Of a DNA stretch of 64,000 bases, positions 8,378-16,400 are shown in pieces. Source of the stretch: Muribaculum gordoncarteri (GTDB lineage: Bacteria; Bacteroidota; Bacteroidia; Bacteroidales; Muribaculaceae); assembly GCF_004803695.1 (NCBI RefSeq), contig NZ_CP039393.1, positions 1,798,001-1,862,000 on the forward strand, read 5' to 3'. Position numbers and translations under genes: made by a program. Under the pieces are notes generated by a model. It was not told the DNA's origin. It made no database searches and saw only the letters and a program-made list of their open reading frames with translations. Numbering within the stretch: position 1 is the stretch's first letter; every line of letters starts with the position of its first letter.

Positions 8378-8774
8378 ATTCTTCCTGATTTAATTGTGCA
8401 GAAAATTCTTTTATAGCGTTCTCTCGAGGGTTACTGAGCAGTTTGTCTGCTACGTCACAGGCTTCGTCGTAGGTAGGCGTTATGTCATTATCTAAATCGA
8501 TATTTGTATCAGTAAGAGACTGGATAAATTCCTTTAAGAATATGCACCAATCTTTTTCGGCATAAATGGCCTTTTTTATATTTAAAACTCCTTGCAAGAA
8601 TGCATCTCTTACGATAAGGCCATTTGATAACGATGGATGTTCACCGTCAAAATTCTCGAAGGCTCGATAAATATTCGAAGGACAACCTATTTGAATTTTA
8701 TCGCCATCAAATTTGTATTCAAAATTGTCAATGCCTTCTTTACGAACATAAGAGATGAAGTTGTTAAGATTTAT
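8370..8774 (-). pseudogene. C-terminal part of a frameshifted operon protein (-1 frame)
   Basis: The reading frame is open from about 8837 down to a stop at 8370, but there is no ATG, GTG or TTG until a TTG at 8597 inside what looks like continuous protein. The frame encodes 'INLNNFISYVRKEG', 'EYKFDGDKIQIGCP' and so on, about 134 residues. It is in the -1 frame relative to the gene ending at 8771, and the two make a smooth protein if joined near the A5 run at 8783-8787 or the T6A heptamer upstream. It could be a disrupted gene, a sequence error, programmed frameshifting, or an ATA start overlapping the stop (ATAA). It overlaps the next gene's ATG by 8 bp. Confidence 0.6.
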
Positions 8775-9226
8775 GGAGTTTTTACTGCACGAAGAGATAC
8801 ACGTTTTTCCTCTAAAAAAGCAACGGTTGCGCCCTTTTCAAAATCAACGATTCCCTCATAGTCATCACTTACATTTTGAAATGGGAACCCGTTAATTTTC
8901 TTTACGGCAACAATAGAAGCCGCACATATAAATGTATTGTACACAGATGATGCTGGAAATCTTAATTCCAACGGAAGTGAGTCGGACTGTGCTTTGCAAC
9001 TGAAGAAAGTCTTACTGCACTCAACAACTATCTGGTATTTGGCACAACCAGATTCTATTAGTTTCTCTATATCCTCATTAGAATTTTCCATAGACAACCG
9101 GATCACAATTTCTTGGTCAAGATCATTTATTGTAATCTCAAGATTAACCTTTGGCTCTTCTCCAATGAAATCCTCAGTCCATCCCCAAATGGGATGAGGA
9201 TATATGGCGTTTTTATCGAGTTTCAT
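8771..9226 (-). CDS. N-terminal part of an R-M operon protein, apparently frameshifted
   Basis: 151 residues beginning 'MKLDKNAIYPHPIWGWTEDF', not recognised by name. It looks beta-rich. The start overlaps the end of the GHKL ATPase gene by 14 bp. Its last residues run into an early stop, while the -1 frame continues for a further 134 codons without a normal start, so the true product is probably about 285 residues. The zero frame contains U UUU UUA (GCT TTT TTA) about 50 nt before the stop, a classical slippery arrangement. Proteins with a similar opening occur beside GHKL ATPases in Bacteroidetes defence loci, as far as I recall. Confidence 0.6.
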   Translation of the reverse strand: MKLDKNAIYPHPIWGWTEDFIGEEPKVNLEITINDLDQEIVIRLSMENSNEDIEKLIESGCAKYQIVVECSKTFFSCKAQSDSLPLELRFPASSVYNTFICAASIVAVKKINGFPFQNVSDDYEGIVDFEKGATVAFLEEKRVSLRAVKTP

Positions 9227-11300
9227 ATGCCTTTGGAACTAATGAATAGTTAATGGACTTATTCACGGGGGTAAAATATATTATGTTCGCACTATCTTTC
9301 TGCAAATCAAACCCACGAATCTCATTCTTGTTATTTCCAACGATAGATAGACCATCTCCGACCTTTTCAAGTTCAAGAGGGAGTGATTTTCCACCAAGAG
9401 CTGATATATACAATGCTACAGAACATCCTACGCAATCTTTAGGAGAGCGTATAATGAGTTTACATGTGTATTCAGAGTCCGACAAGGGTATTAACTTAAA
9501 TGCCCTTGGCAACAATCTGAGCTCTCTAAGGTGAGTTATTGGCTCATCGCTAACTTGGTTCTCATGATTGCCATTTTCTGTTTCAAATTCATCTTTCTTG
9601 ATGGACCCATTAGGAAGTTTATCACTTGGCGGCGGTGTTGGCCTCGGCGGTATCGCCCCCGGCGGTGCCGGGGGCATTGAAGGGACTTCTGTTTTTTCAG
9701 GTGTGGAATTGCCTCCACGAGTAGTGTTACCTGCTTGTCCCTTCCGTCTCTTTTTCTTACTTTTGCCAGTCTCTAAAATAACGAGACTACCTTTGGATTT
9801 TTTATGTGTAGCCTTTATTTCGTCTAATTCATTAGATGTTGGCCATACAGCTTCATCTTCAGTACTTTTATGTAATGAATTTCCAACCAGATTTACTTCA
9901 ATAGATGAGAGAGATTGAAGCGATCGCTCCTCACTTCCATTATCCGGAAACGTTAGATTAATACACGTTGTTACAAATTCTTCGAGTTGCTTTTGAACTA
10001 AAGTTATCGCGTTTTTTTCTGATGTTGACAAACGTCGGAGTTCGGCGTTGACCCATTTGTCATGAGTGACATTTTCTATTTTGCGCAACTCAGAACTACC
10101 CTCGTTTACTACCACAACTCCACGATAACCTTGCCGTTCTTTGCCGCGACGAACTTCTATTGTCATGAGTTTATCTCGCATATAAATTATTGTATCGCGA
10201 TATTTTGCTTTCAGATCGTCGTTTTTCCAAAGATAGAGCGTGGCACTGAAGTTACTCCATTTTTCTGGTGTAACTTCGTTTGTCGTGTAAACCAAGTGCT
10301 CGTCATCTTCTTTAGCTTTTGAGACAGCTTCAATCAAATATGGTCTTGGACTGAAAAAGATTCCGGCATCGCGAATTTTATTTTTAATGGAATCAAATAT
10401 ATCCTCTGTAGAATTGAAATAATGTTCAGTCTTCTCTATAATATTGTTGTGGTTGAATTCTTCTCCAAAGAGATTAGCGGTAATTTTCTCTTGTAATATT
10501 GCCATAAAGAAGCCTCTAAGGAAATTCCTTTTCATTTCAACCTTTTCTTCCTCGGTTAGATCAATACCTAACACATAGGCATCTGTTCCAGGAACGCTGC
10601 GTTGAAACACTTCCGGTATGGCTTCACCTGAACCTGGATGTAATCCACCTTCAGAGTCGTAAAAACCATGAGCTTTGAAACTTTGGCCATCTACGCGATG
10701 ATCACATAATTTTATGACGCCTTCACAGAAAGTTTCATTTTCTGTTGTGAAGGTACTATAAATGACTGCATTAATGTTCGAATTAACAAAGCCAACTGTT
10801 TTTCCAAGTCCATGACTGCCACCAGCAGAATTTTCAGGCTTATAACTTGCACAACACTGACGGACGCAAGCATTAAAAGCACTGTTCTCACCGGTTTCAT
10901 TTTCATCTTTGTACGGCATTCCTACTGTGTAATAATCGGAAAAAATCAGCACTGGGATTTCTCCATCAGCCACCCATTTAGTTAGGGCTTCAATTTTTGG
11001 GGGATATGGATCCCTACTAAAATTGTCTCTTTTGCAACTATCTGAAGCTGCTTTTAGATGGGGAAGCAATTCCCGAGTGAGATTCGGGAACTCATCAATG
11101 GACAAGCTTGAAACTGATACCATAATCCTAACAGGATTTGGTGATGTGTTGTCATGCGCATCCAGTGAGTTTTGAGTATATTCACGTATTAGATTACGAA
11201 GAGCATACTTCTCAAATTGAGGGAAGGATGCATCTTCGCTACCTTGCCCCATATCTAAAGGGCCTTTAGGAGCAAAAGTCCATTTAAAATTCTTCTCCAT
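9213..11300 (-). CDS. GHKL (MORC/MutL/HSP90-like) ATPase of the defence operon
   Basis: 695 residues. The N-terminal 200 form a GHKL ATPase: N box 'REYTQNSLDA' (39-48), a D-box variant 'SDYYTVGM' (121-128) and G box 'GGSHGLGKTVGF' (160-171). A second alpha/beta domain follows to about 420. Then comes a low-complexity linker with a Pro-rich run (about residues 545-565) and a beta-type C-terminal domain (about 600-690). Iyer, Abhiman and Aravind described MORC/MutL-like ATPases of this sort in prokaryotic R-M operons. It may use ATP-driven dimer closure to sense or move along DNA; that is inference. The start is the ATG directly before KNFKWTF. Confidence 0.8.
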   Translation of the reverse strand: MEKNFKWTFAPKGPLDMGQGSEDASFPQFEKYALRNLIREYTQNSLDAHDNTSPNPVRIMVSVSSLSIDEFPNLTRELLPHLKAASDSCKRDNFSRDPYPPKIEALTKWVADGEIPVLIFSDYYTVGMPYKDENETGENSAFNACVRQCCASYKPENSAGGSHGLGKTVGFVNSNINAVIYSTFTTENETFCEGVIKLCDHRVDGQSFKAHGFYDSEGGLHPGSGEAIPEVFQRSVPGTDAYVLGIDLTEEEKVEMKRNFLRGFFMAILQEKITANLFGEEFNHNNIIEKTEHYFNSTEDIFDSIKNKIRDAGIFFSPRPYLIEAVSKAKEDDEHLVYTTNEVTPEKWSNFSATLYLWKNDDLKAKYRDTIIYMRDKLMTIEVRRGKERQGYRGVVVVNEGSSELRKIENVTHDKWVNAELRRLSTSEKNAITLVQKQLEEFVTTCINLTFPDNGSEERSLQSLSSIEVNLVGNSLHKSTEDEAVWPTSNELDEIKATHKKSKGSLVILETGKSKKKRRKGQAGNTTRGGNSTPEKTEVPSMPPAPPGAIPPRPTPPPSDKLPNGSIKKDEFETENGNHENQVSDEPITHLRELRLLPRAFKLIPLSDSEYTCKLIIRSPKDCVGCSVALYISALGGKSLPLELEKVGDGLSIVGNNKNEIRGFDLQKDSANIIYFTPVNKSINYSLVPKAYETR

Positions 11301-11305
11301 GCTCG

Positions 11306-11539
11306 TTACTTAAAAGCGAAAGTGGACTTACAAGCCTTACCCAACTCTTTTGTATAGGCGCCACGAGATTCCTTAAGCGCCTTGCTAATTTCATTGTACA
11401 TAAATTCTACATCCTGTTCATTGTACTCGTAGTTGCTACGATTGGCACAATTAGCAAGGAGAGACAATGTGTTAACAATCTTCTGCACGCGTCCTGTGGC
11501 TACTTTCTCAAAGCGCTGTCGTTTTTCTGATTTTTCCAT
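11306..11539 (-). CDS. Small first protein of the defence operon, unknown function
   Basis: 77 residues from the ATG at 11539; a TTG three codons upstream (11548) is less likely. The protein is Lys/Arg-rich and helical, with 'RFEKVATGRVQKIVNTLSLLANCANRSNYEY' spread over residues 9-39 and a Lys-rich tail. It lies 5 bp upstream of the GHKL ATPase start and is the first gene after the operon promoter. Small helical proteins of this kind are seen in front of Bacteroidetes R-M ATPases. No helix-turn-helix was recognised, so calling it a controller protein is not justified. Confidence 0.65.
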   Translation of the reverse strand: MEKSEKRQRFEKVATGRVQKIVNTLSLLANCANRSNYEYNEQDVEFMYNEISKALKESRGAYTKELGKACKSTFAFK

Positions 11540-11566
11540 TATTGGCAATTATTTTAATATTTTTCG

Positions 11567-11596
11567 CAAAACTATAAAATATAATTTATTCTGCAA
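11567..11596 (-). promoter_or_regulatory. Promoter of the defence operon, flanked by an inverted repeat
   Basis: On the minus strand TTTG (plus 11593-11596), 18 nt, then TAGTTTTG (plus 11567-11574) fits the Bacteroidetes -33/-7 pattern with slightly short spacing. It is enclosed by ATTGGCAA at 11541-11548 and TTGCCAAT at 11602-11609, perfect inverted 8-mers that could be operator half-sites. Confidence 0.5.
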
Positions 11597-11695
11597 AATA
11601 TTTGCCAATATTTTTTATATATTGTCGATAGGATTTATTGATAGGACTGATTAATGCACCTTATTTCAGACTGTTCGACATTCAATTAGATATGT

Positions 11696-11962
11696 TCAAT
11701 AATTTTCAATAGCTTTGATAAATGGGACATCTTCGGGTGCGGAAGAACGGAGAGGATAGCGCTCAACCGGGCCACGCTCGGGAGAGCCGTAGCCGATACC
11801 GGCGCAATAGGCAAGAGATTCGGCTTCGGTGTCGAAACATTCTGGTTCATTTAAGTAGATAGTGTCATCGGAGTCGAGGTATTCTTTGAAACCTTCGATG
11901 TCGCCGTCCTGAGCGAAGTCGATAAGAATTGGATCTGTGAGGACGTAAATTTTAACTGACAT
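11696..11962 (-). CDS. Hypothetical acidic protein of the mobile element
   Basis: 88 residues, acidic (many Asp and Glu), no signal or membrane segment, not recognised. It lies between the integrase gene and the defence operon, on the same strand as both, 20 bp downstream of the integrase stop. The short spacing suggests it is read with the integrase. Its sequence carries repeated Asp-Ser-Asp and Glu-Pro-Glu stretches and a 'CAGIGYGSPERG' middle. No function can be assigned. Confidence 0.5.
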   Translation of the reverse strand: MSVKIYVLTDPILIDFAQDGDIEGFKEYLDSDDTIYLNEPECFDTEAESLAYCAGIGYGSPERGPVERYPLRSSAPEDVPFIKAIENY

Positions 11963-11982
11963 ATAAATTGGTATTTAAGGTG

Positions 11983-13299
11983 TTATAGATTTAACGGTGG
12001 CATTGAGTCGATGGCGGCTTGTTTGAGGGAATCGACGGCGCGGGTATATTTCTCGGTGTGGGAGAGACCGCTGTGTCCGAGGATGCTGGCTACGGTCTTG
12101 ATGTTGGCTCCGTTGCTCAACAGGTTCGTCCCGCAACTGTGACGGGCACAATGCCAGGTGATGTGCTTTTCGATACCGGCACGGGCGACCCAGTGGCGCA
12201 AGGCTTTCAGGCACATGGTATGCGACGGTAATGGGAAGATGATTTGATTGCGGTTGCCATCCTTGGGTTGACCGATAAGGTGCAGAAGTCCGTCATTGAG
12301 GGGAATGACTACACCACTGGCTGCGCTATGGGCCTTGGTCTTGCTTTGCTCGAACTTCAGCAGTTTGTTTGAATAATCGACATTAGCATAGGTGAGATCT
12401 TTAACATCGCACCAGCGAAGTCCGCAGTAGAGGCAGAAGATAAAGGCACGGTGAATGTCGGGATTCTCCTTTTCGTAATGCGTATTGGCGAGCAGAACGA
12501 TTTCTTCCTGACTGAGAATTTCCTTTTTGAGCTGTCCGTAGTCTTTCTTGATAGAGACACCTCGGCACGGATTCTTTGCAATTATATCTTTGTCGAGAGC
12601 GGCAAGTATCATTTTCTTGAAGCGCCCATAAACAGTGTGAGCACCCTCGCCGGTGAAGCGGTTAATGAGATACTCGGTGAACGCCTTCATCAAATCTTTG
12701 GTGAGATGCTGTGGGCGCACAACGAGCCCCTGCGCTTTCCTCTCCCTCTGCGCTTCTTTCTTTGCATTGCTTTGGCGGATGGCCTCCTTTTCCTCTTTCG
12801 CCATCGAGCCCGTAATCTTCCCCGGTAGCAGCTTCCCTTTCGGATCAATCAGAAAGTCGATGAACACAGTGCGTGCACGACGGATCTGATTAGCGTCCTT
12901 CTTTGTATATGAGGCATGATATTCGGCCATGAAGTCGAGGTAGTTTATCTCGACTTCCTCCTTCTTCAATCGGTAGCCAAGTTTATCCTCTTTCAGTTCT
13001 TGTTCGCGCTCAAAACGGATTTTCTTGGCTATTTCAAGAAGCTCTTTGTTTTGCTGGCGTTCAAGTTGTGTTCTCGGAGCCTGCCAAAGATAGAGGCTCA
13101 GGTATTCACGGCGCCGGTTCTTTTTTATAGTTTCTTTACCAGTTTTCTCATTGAACACCTTGGAATAGCCAAAATAGAAGTCCAAGAACAGGCTTTCACG
13201 ACCGTCATTCAAAACCTTAGCCCCAAGTTTGGGGTTATCCGTTGTATCCGTGCTGATTAGATATGTATTATCGGCTCTATAATTCTTCTTTATTGCCAT
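11983..13299 (-). CDS. int: Tyrosine-type site-specific integrase
   Basis: Phage-integrase family recombinase. It has the N-terminal Arm-like and SAM-like domains of Bacteroidetes integrases, then the catalytic domain with Arg in 'YCGLRWCDV', the H-x-x-R 'HCARHSCG', His in 'ILGHSG' and the nucleophile Tyr in 'EKYTRAV'. I take the ATG at 13299 (MAIKKNYR), giving 438 residues; an upstream in-frame ATG at 13362 would add 21 residues rich in aromatic and Cys residues that overlap the tandem repeat. It would integrate and excise the element whose cargo fills bases 1-13.4 kb. Its 5' side faces ordinary chromosomal genes, marking the element's right end. Confidence 0.88.
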   Translation of the reverse strand: MAIKKNYRADNTYLISTDTTDNPKLGAKVLNDGRESLFLDFYFGYSKVFNEKTGKETIKKNRRREYLSLYLWQAPRTQLERQQNKELLEIAKKIRFEREQELKEDKLGYRLKKEEVEINYLDFMAEYHASYTKKDANQIRRARTVFIDFLIDPKGKLLPGKITGSMAKEEKEAIRQSNAKKEAQRERKAQGLVVRPQHLTKDLMKAFTEYLINRFTGEGAHTVYGRFKKMILAALDKDIIAKNPCRGVSIKKDYGQLKKEILSQEEIVLLANTHYEKENPDIHRAFIFCLYCGLRWCDVKDLTYANVDYSNKLLKFEQSKTKAHSAASGVVIPLNDGLLHLIGQPKDGNRNQIIFPLPSHTMCLKALRHWVARAGIEKHITWHCARHSCGTNLLSNGANIKTVASILGHSGLSHTEKYTRAVDSLKQAAIDSMPPLNL

Positions 13300-13352
13300 G
13301 TTTGTTGTCCTTTGATTCTTATGGCTACAAAGGTAGTAAAAATTTCTGATTC

Positions 13353-13374
13353 GGGTAGCCAAAGGGTAGCCAAA
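13353..13374. repeat. Tandem 11-bp repeats upstream of the integrase (att or arm sites?)
   Basis: GGGTAGCCAAA occurs twice head to tail, at 13353-13363 and 13364-13374. An inverted GGCTAC lies just before, at 13323-13328. Such repeats next to an integrase gene are typical of integrase-binding arm sites or the attachment region. The exact element end cannot be placed without an empty-site comparison. Confidence 0.45.
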
Positions 13375-13511
13375 AACAACAAAAAGAGGGAATTTTTAAG
13401 AATTGAAGAAAATGGCTCAAAATTGTATTCATTTAATACACAGCTATTTTAACTTCCATTGCATTCCGATATATTCCTATAGAAATACGGTTAAGAACCC
13501 ACTCGCGGCTC

Positions 13512-13543
13512 AAAGAGGTGGAATAAATCAATTTCACCTCTTT
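13512..13543 (+). terminator. Hairpin before the GDPD gene, possible terminator at the element border
   Basis: AAAGAGGTG (13512-13520) pairs with CACCTCTTT (13535-13543) around a 14-nt loop, followed by TTTATTTT. The T-rich tail is on the plus strand. No plus-strand gene lies close upstream in this window, so it may terminate a transcript of the pre-insertion chromosome. Confidence 0.5.
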
Positions 13544-13581
13544 TTATTTTATCGGTAATAACTGAACAAAACCTCTTCACC

Positions 13582-14343
13582 ATGCGTATAATAACATCAT
13601 TAATCATCGCAATCGCAATGTCACTATCAACAACAGGATGCTCCGAAAAGACTCCGCATGTCATAGCGCATAGAGGCTATTGGGAAACCGACGGTTCGGC
13701 CCAGAACTCTATAAGGTCAATCGTCAAGGCCGATTCAATCGGCTGCTTCGGCTCGGAATTTGATGTCTGGATGACCGCCGACGGCCAATTGGTGGTGTAC
13801 CATGATGAAGCTGTCAATGGATTTGTCATCGAAAATTCCAACGCCGATGATGTATTGAGCCAGAAGCTCGAAAACGGAGAGAACGTACCCACTCTTGACC
13901 GGTATCTTGAAACAGGAAAGAATCTTGGCGTAAGACTCATATTTGAACTTAAACCGCACACCGAACGCGCTCAGGAGTCGCAGGCCATAACCAAGCTGCT
14001 CGATATGGTGCAAAGCAAGGGACTTGCCGACCGAATAGACTACATAACATTCTCCAAGGAGGGGATGCTGGAGCTGATCGAACGCGCTCCGGCAGGAACC
14101 CCGGTCTACTACCTCAACGGCGAGATGACGCCTGAAGAGCTTAAAGAGGCGGGAGCTGCAGGAATGGACTATGAACTGGATGTACTGAAGTCCAATCCCG
14201 AATGGATTGACCGATGTCACGAGTTGGGACTGAAAGTCAACGCCTGGACGGTGAATGAAGCCGACGACCTGCAATGGTGCATCGACCACAAGCTTGACTT
14301 CATAACGACCAACGACCCGGAACTGCTGCAATCGATGCTTTAA
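13582..14343 (+). CDS. Glycerophosphodiester phosphodiesterase lipoprotein
   Basis: 253 residues. The N-terminus is a lipoprotein signal with lipobox TTGC (Cys20). The GDPD fold follows: 'AHRGYW' (29-34), 'GSEFDVWMTADG' carrying the metal-binding Glu and Asp, 'VVYHDE', and near the end 'NAWTVNEADD' and 'DFITTNDP'. It hydrolyses glycerophosphodiesters to an alcohol and glycerol-3-phosphate, probably in the periplasm or at the cell surface. It stands alone as the first chromosomal gene to the right of the mobile element and is followed by a strong hairpin. Family assignment is secure; the true substrate is unknown. Confidence 0.9.
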   Translation: MRIITSLIIAIAMSLSTTGCSEKTPHVIAHRGYWETDGSAQNSIRSIVKADSIGCFGSEFDVWMTADGQLVVYHDEAVNGFVIENSNADDVLSQKLENGENVPTLDRYLETGKNLGVRLIFELKPHTERAQESQAITKLLDMVQSKGLADRIDYITFSKEGMLELIERAPAGTPVYYLNGEMTPEELKEAGAAGMDYELDVLKSNPEWIDRCHELGLKVNAWTVNEADDLQWCIDHKLDFITTNDPELLQSML

Positions 14344-14356
14344 GGTCTAAGAAACA

Positions 14357-14388
14357 ATCAGGGCTGCCCCCGACGGGACAGCCCTGAT
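14357..14388. terminator. Convergent terminator between GDPD gene and galactose operon
   Basis: ATCAGGGCTG (14357-14366) and CAGCCCTGAT (14379-14388) form a perfect 10-bp stem with a 12-nt loop. It sits between two converging genes and could act in both directions. Confidence 0.75.
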
Positions 14389-14416
14389 CCATTATATATA
14401 ACCTGCGCAGTTATTA

Positions 14417-15319
14417 TCAGAACAACTTTTCAGGATAAGTGCCGTCCTTGTGAAGTTCGGCAAACTTGGCAACAACACCGGGGCGGTCGGCGGCATAAGT
14501 AACGCCAAACCACTTTGACTCAGTGTCAAGCACCTTAACGGTAGCTTCGCCCGAATTGATGAGAGTGTCGATTACAAGGGGAATGAAGAACTCGGCCTTG
14601 GGAGTGTTGATGTCCTTCTTGAGGAAGTTGACAAACTCACGCTCGCTGTAATCGAAATAGTCGGGAGTGAAGCCCCAGAGGTTCATCGAAACCGGAGTAG
14701 AAGGAGCGAGCTTCTGAACTTCGCCGTTCTCGTCGGTAAACACGATGTCGTGATTGTCGTCATAGCTGATAGCTGTACGCTCAACAACCGAGGTAAGCAA
14801 TCCGTCCTTGTTCTCGCACACGCCGCGAGCCACTGAACCGTTCTCGGTCATGGTGTTGCCTACACGGAATCCCACCATGCAGTAATCGCCCTTGCGGTCA
14901 CGAGGACGCGAAAGTTCCTTTGCAATCACCTCAAATGCATCACGGCCGTAGAAGTCGTCGGCATTGATTACGGCAAAGGGCTCCTTGATTACATCCTTAC
15001 CCATGAGTACGGCATGATTGGTACCCCAGGGCTTGGTGCGGTCGGCAGGACAAGTGAAGCCTTCGGGAAGAGCGTCGGTTGACTGGAACACAACTTCTAC
15101 AGGCACATGTCCTTCATATTTTGACAAAATCTTATCGCGGAAATCCTGTTCAAAATCCTTGCGGATTACGAATACCACCTTTCCGAAACCCGATTTTATG
15201 GCATCATAAATCGAGTAATCCATGATGGTTTCTCCATTGGGGCCGAGCGAATCGAGCTGCTTCAAACCTCCATAACGGCTGCCCATGCCGGCAGCAAGCA
15301 CAAACAATGTTGGTTTCAT
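14417..15319 (-). CDS. Sugar-1-phosphate nucleotidyltransferase
   Basis: 300 residues of the NTP_transferase fold. The N-terminal signature 'LAAGMGSRYGGLKQL' (8-22) binds the nucleotide, and 'INADDFYG' supplies the metal-binding Asp. It makes an NDP-sugar from a sugar-1-phosphate and NTP. It is the third gene of a transcript with galK and galM, 19 bp downstream of galM. No galT is present in the operon, so this enzyme may take galactose-1-phosphate (or glucose-1-phosphate) with UTP and close the pathway; substrate is inference. The length is typical of bacterial UTP-glucose-1-phosphate uridylyltransferases. Confidence 0.8.
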   Translation of the reverse strand: MKPTLFVLAAGMGSRYGGLKQLDSLGPNGETIMDYSIYDAIKSGFGKVVFVIRKDFEQDFRDKILSKYEGHVPVEVVFQSTDALPEGFTCPADRTKPWGTNHAVLMGKDVIKEPFAVINADDFYGRDAFEVIAKELSRPRDRKGDYCMVGFRVGNTMTENGSVARGVCENKDGLLTSVVERTAISYDDNHDIVFTDENGEVQKLAPSTPVSMNLWGFTPDYFDYSEREFVNFLKKDINTPKAEFFIPLVIDTLINSGEATVKVLDTESKWFGVTYAADRPGVVAKFAELHKDGTYPEKLF

Positions 15320-15338
15320 TACTTAGATGATGTTTGGT

Positions 15339-16382
15339 TTATTTAGTTTTGAATCGGTAGACTATAGTTTGATCGTACACTTCACCCACGCCAAGAAGCT
15401 GCGAGGGGAAATTACGATGATTGGGAGCGTCGGGCATTCCCTGACACTCGATGGCAACGCCGTCGTAGTCCTCGTAACCGCGACCGCTCTTGCTTTCAGG
15501 ACAGCCTGCCAACCAGTTGCCGGTGTAGACCTGTACTGCCGGCTGGGTGGTTTCCACCTCAAGCACACGACCGCTCTTGGCCGACTCAAGCACAGCTATC
15601 TTCGACAAGTTGTGCTTGTGCCAGTTGTCGACAACCCAGCAGTTGTCATATCCCTTTCCGTAGACGAGTGCGGGGAAATCGGCCTTTATGTCACGGCCAA
15701 GTTTCTTGGGAGCGGTGAAATCCATAGGCGTTCCCTTTACCTCGGCAATCTCTCCGGTGGGGATGAGTGTATCGTCGGTAGGCAGATAGCGTGAAGCCAT
15801 CAGTTGAAGCTCGTGATCGAGCACGCTTCCGCTGTTTTCGCCGTCAAGATTGAAGTAGGCGTGATTGGTGAGATTGACAATAGTCTTCTTGTCGCTCTCG
15901 GCCTTAAGCTCAATAGTAAGCTCATTATTGTCGTTCCATGAATATATCACGGTAGCGGTGAGCTTGCCGGGATATCCCTCTTCACCGTCGGCTGCGACAT
16001 AGGTGAACTTTACGTGGCTGCCGCAGGCTTCCGATTTCCAGTTCTGGTTCATGAAACCCTCGGGACCGCCGTGAAGAGCGTTAGGCCCGTTGTTTATGGC
16101 AAGCTGATACTCGGTGCCGTTGATGGAGAACTTACCCTTGGCGATACGGTTGGCATATCGTCCGGGGGTCTTTCCTGCACAAGGGCCGTCGCCTATGTAG
16201 TCGGCGGGATTGGCATATCCGAGAGCCACATCGACCATGTTGCCGTCCTTATCGGGAACGACTACGCTTACTATACCGGCTCCAAGGCTCGACACGGTTA
16301 CCGATGCGCCTGAAGCATTTGTTAAAGTATAAAGTGTTATGTCACCCTTGGGCGACACAACACTTTTTGATTCAATTTTCAT
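15339..16382 (-). CDS. galM: Aldose 1-epimerase (galactose mutarotase)
   Basis: 347 residues. Conserved parts are 'TPGRYANRIAKG' (Arg/Asn substrate contacts), 'NLTNHAYFNLDGE' with the catalytic acid His, and 'GVAIECQGMPDAPNH' with the catalytic base Glu. It interconverts alpha and beta anomers of galactose so that galactokinase can use the alpha form. No signal peptide, so cytoplasmic. It lies 18 bp downstream of galK in the same operon and 19 bp upstream of the nucleotidyltransferase gene. Length is normal for the family. Confidence 0.93.
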   Translation of the reverse strand: MKIESKSVVSPKGDITLYTLTNASGASVTVSSLGAGIVSVVVPDKDGNMVDVALGYANPADYIGDGPCAGKTPGRYANRIAKGKFSINGTEYQLAINNGPNALHGGPEGFMNQNWKSEACGSHVKFTYVAADGEEGYPGKLTATVIYSWNDNNELTIELKAESDKKTIVNLTNHAYFNLDGENSGSVLDHELQLMASRYLPTDDTLIPTGEIAEVKGTPMDFTAPKKLGRDIKADFPALVYGKGYDNCWVVDNWHKHNLSKIAVLESAKSGRVLEVETTQPAVQVYTGNWLAGCPESKSGRGYEDYDGVAIECQGMPDAPNHRNFPSQLLGVGEVYDQTIVYRFKTK

Positions 16383-16400
16383 ATTGTAAATTTATGATTA

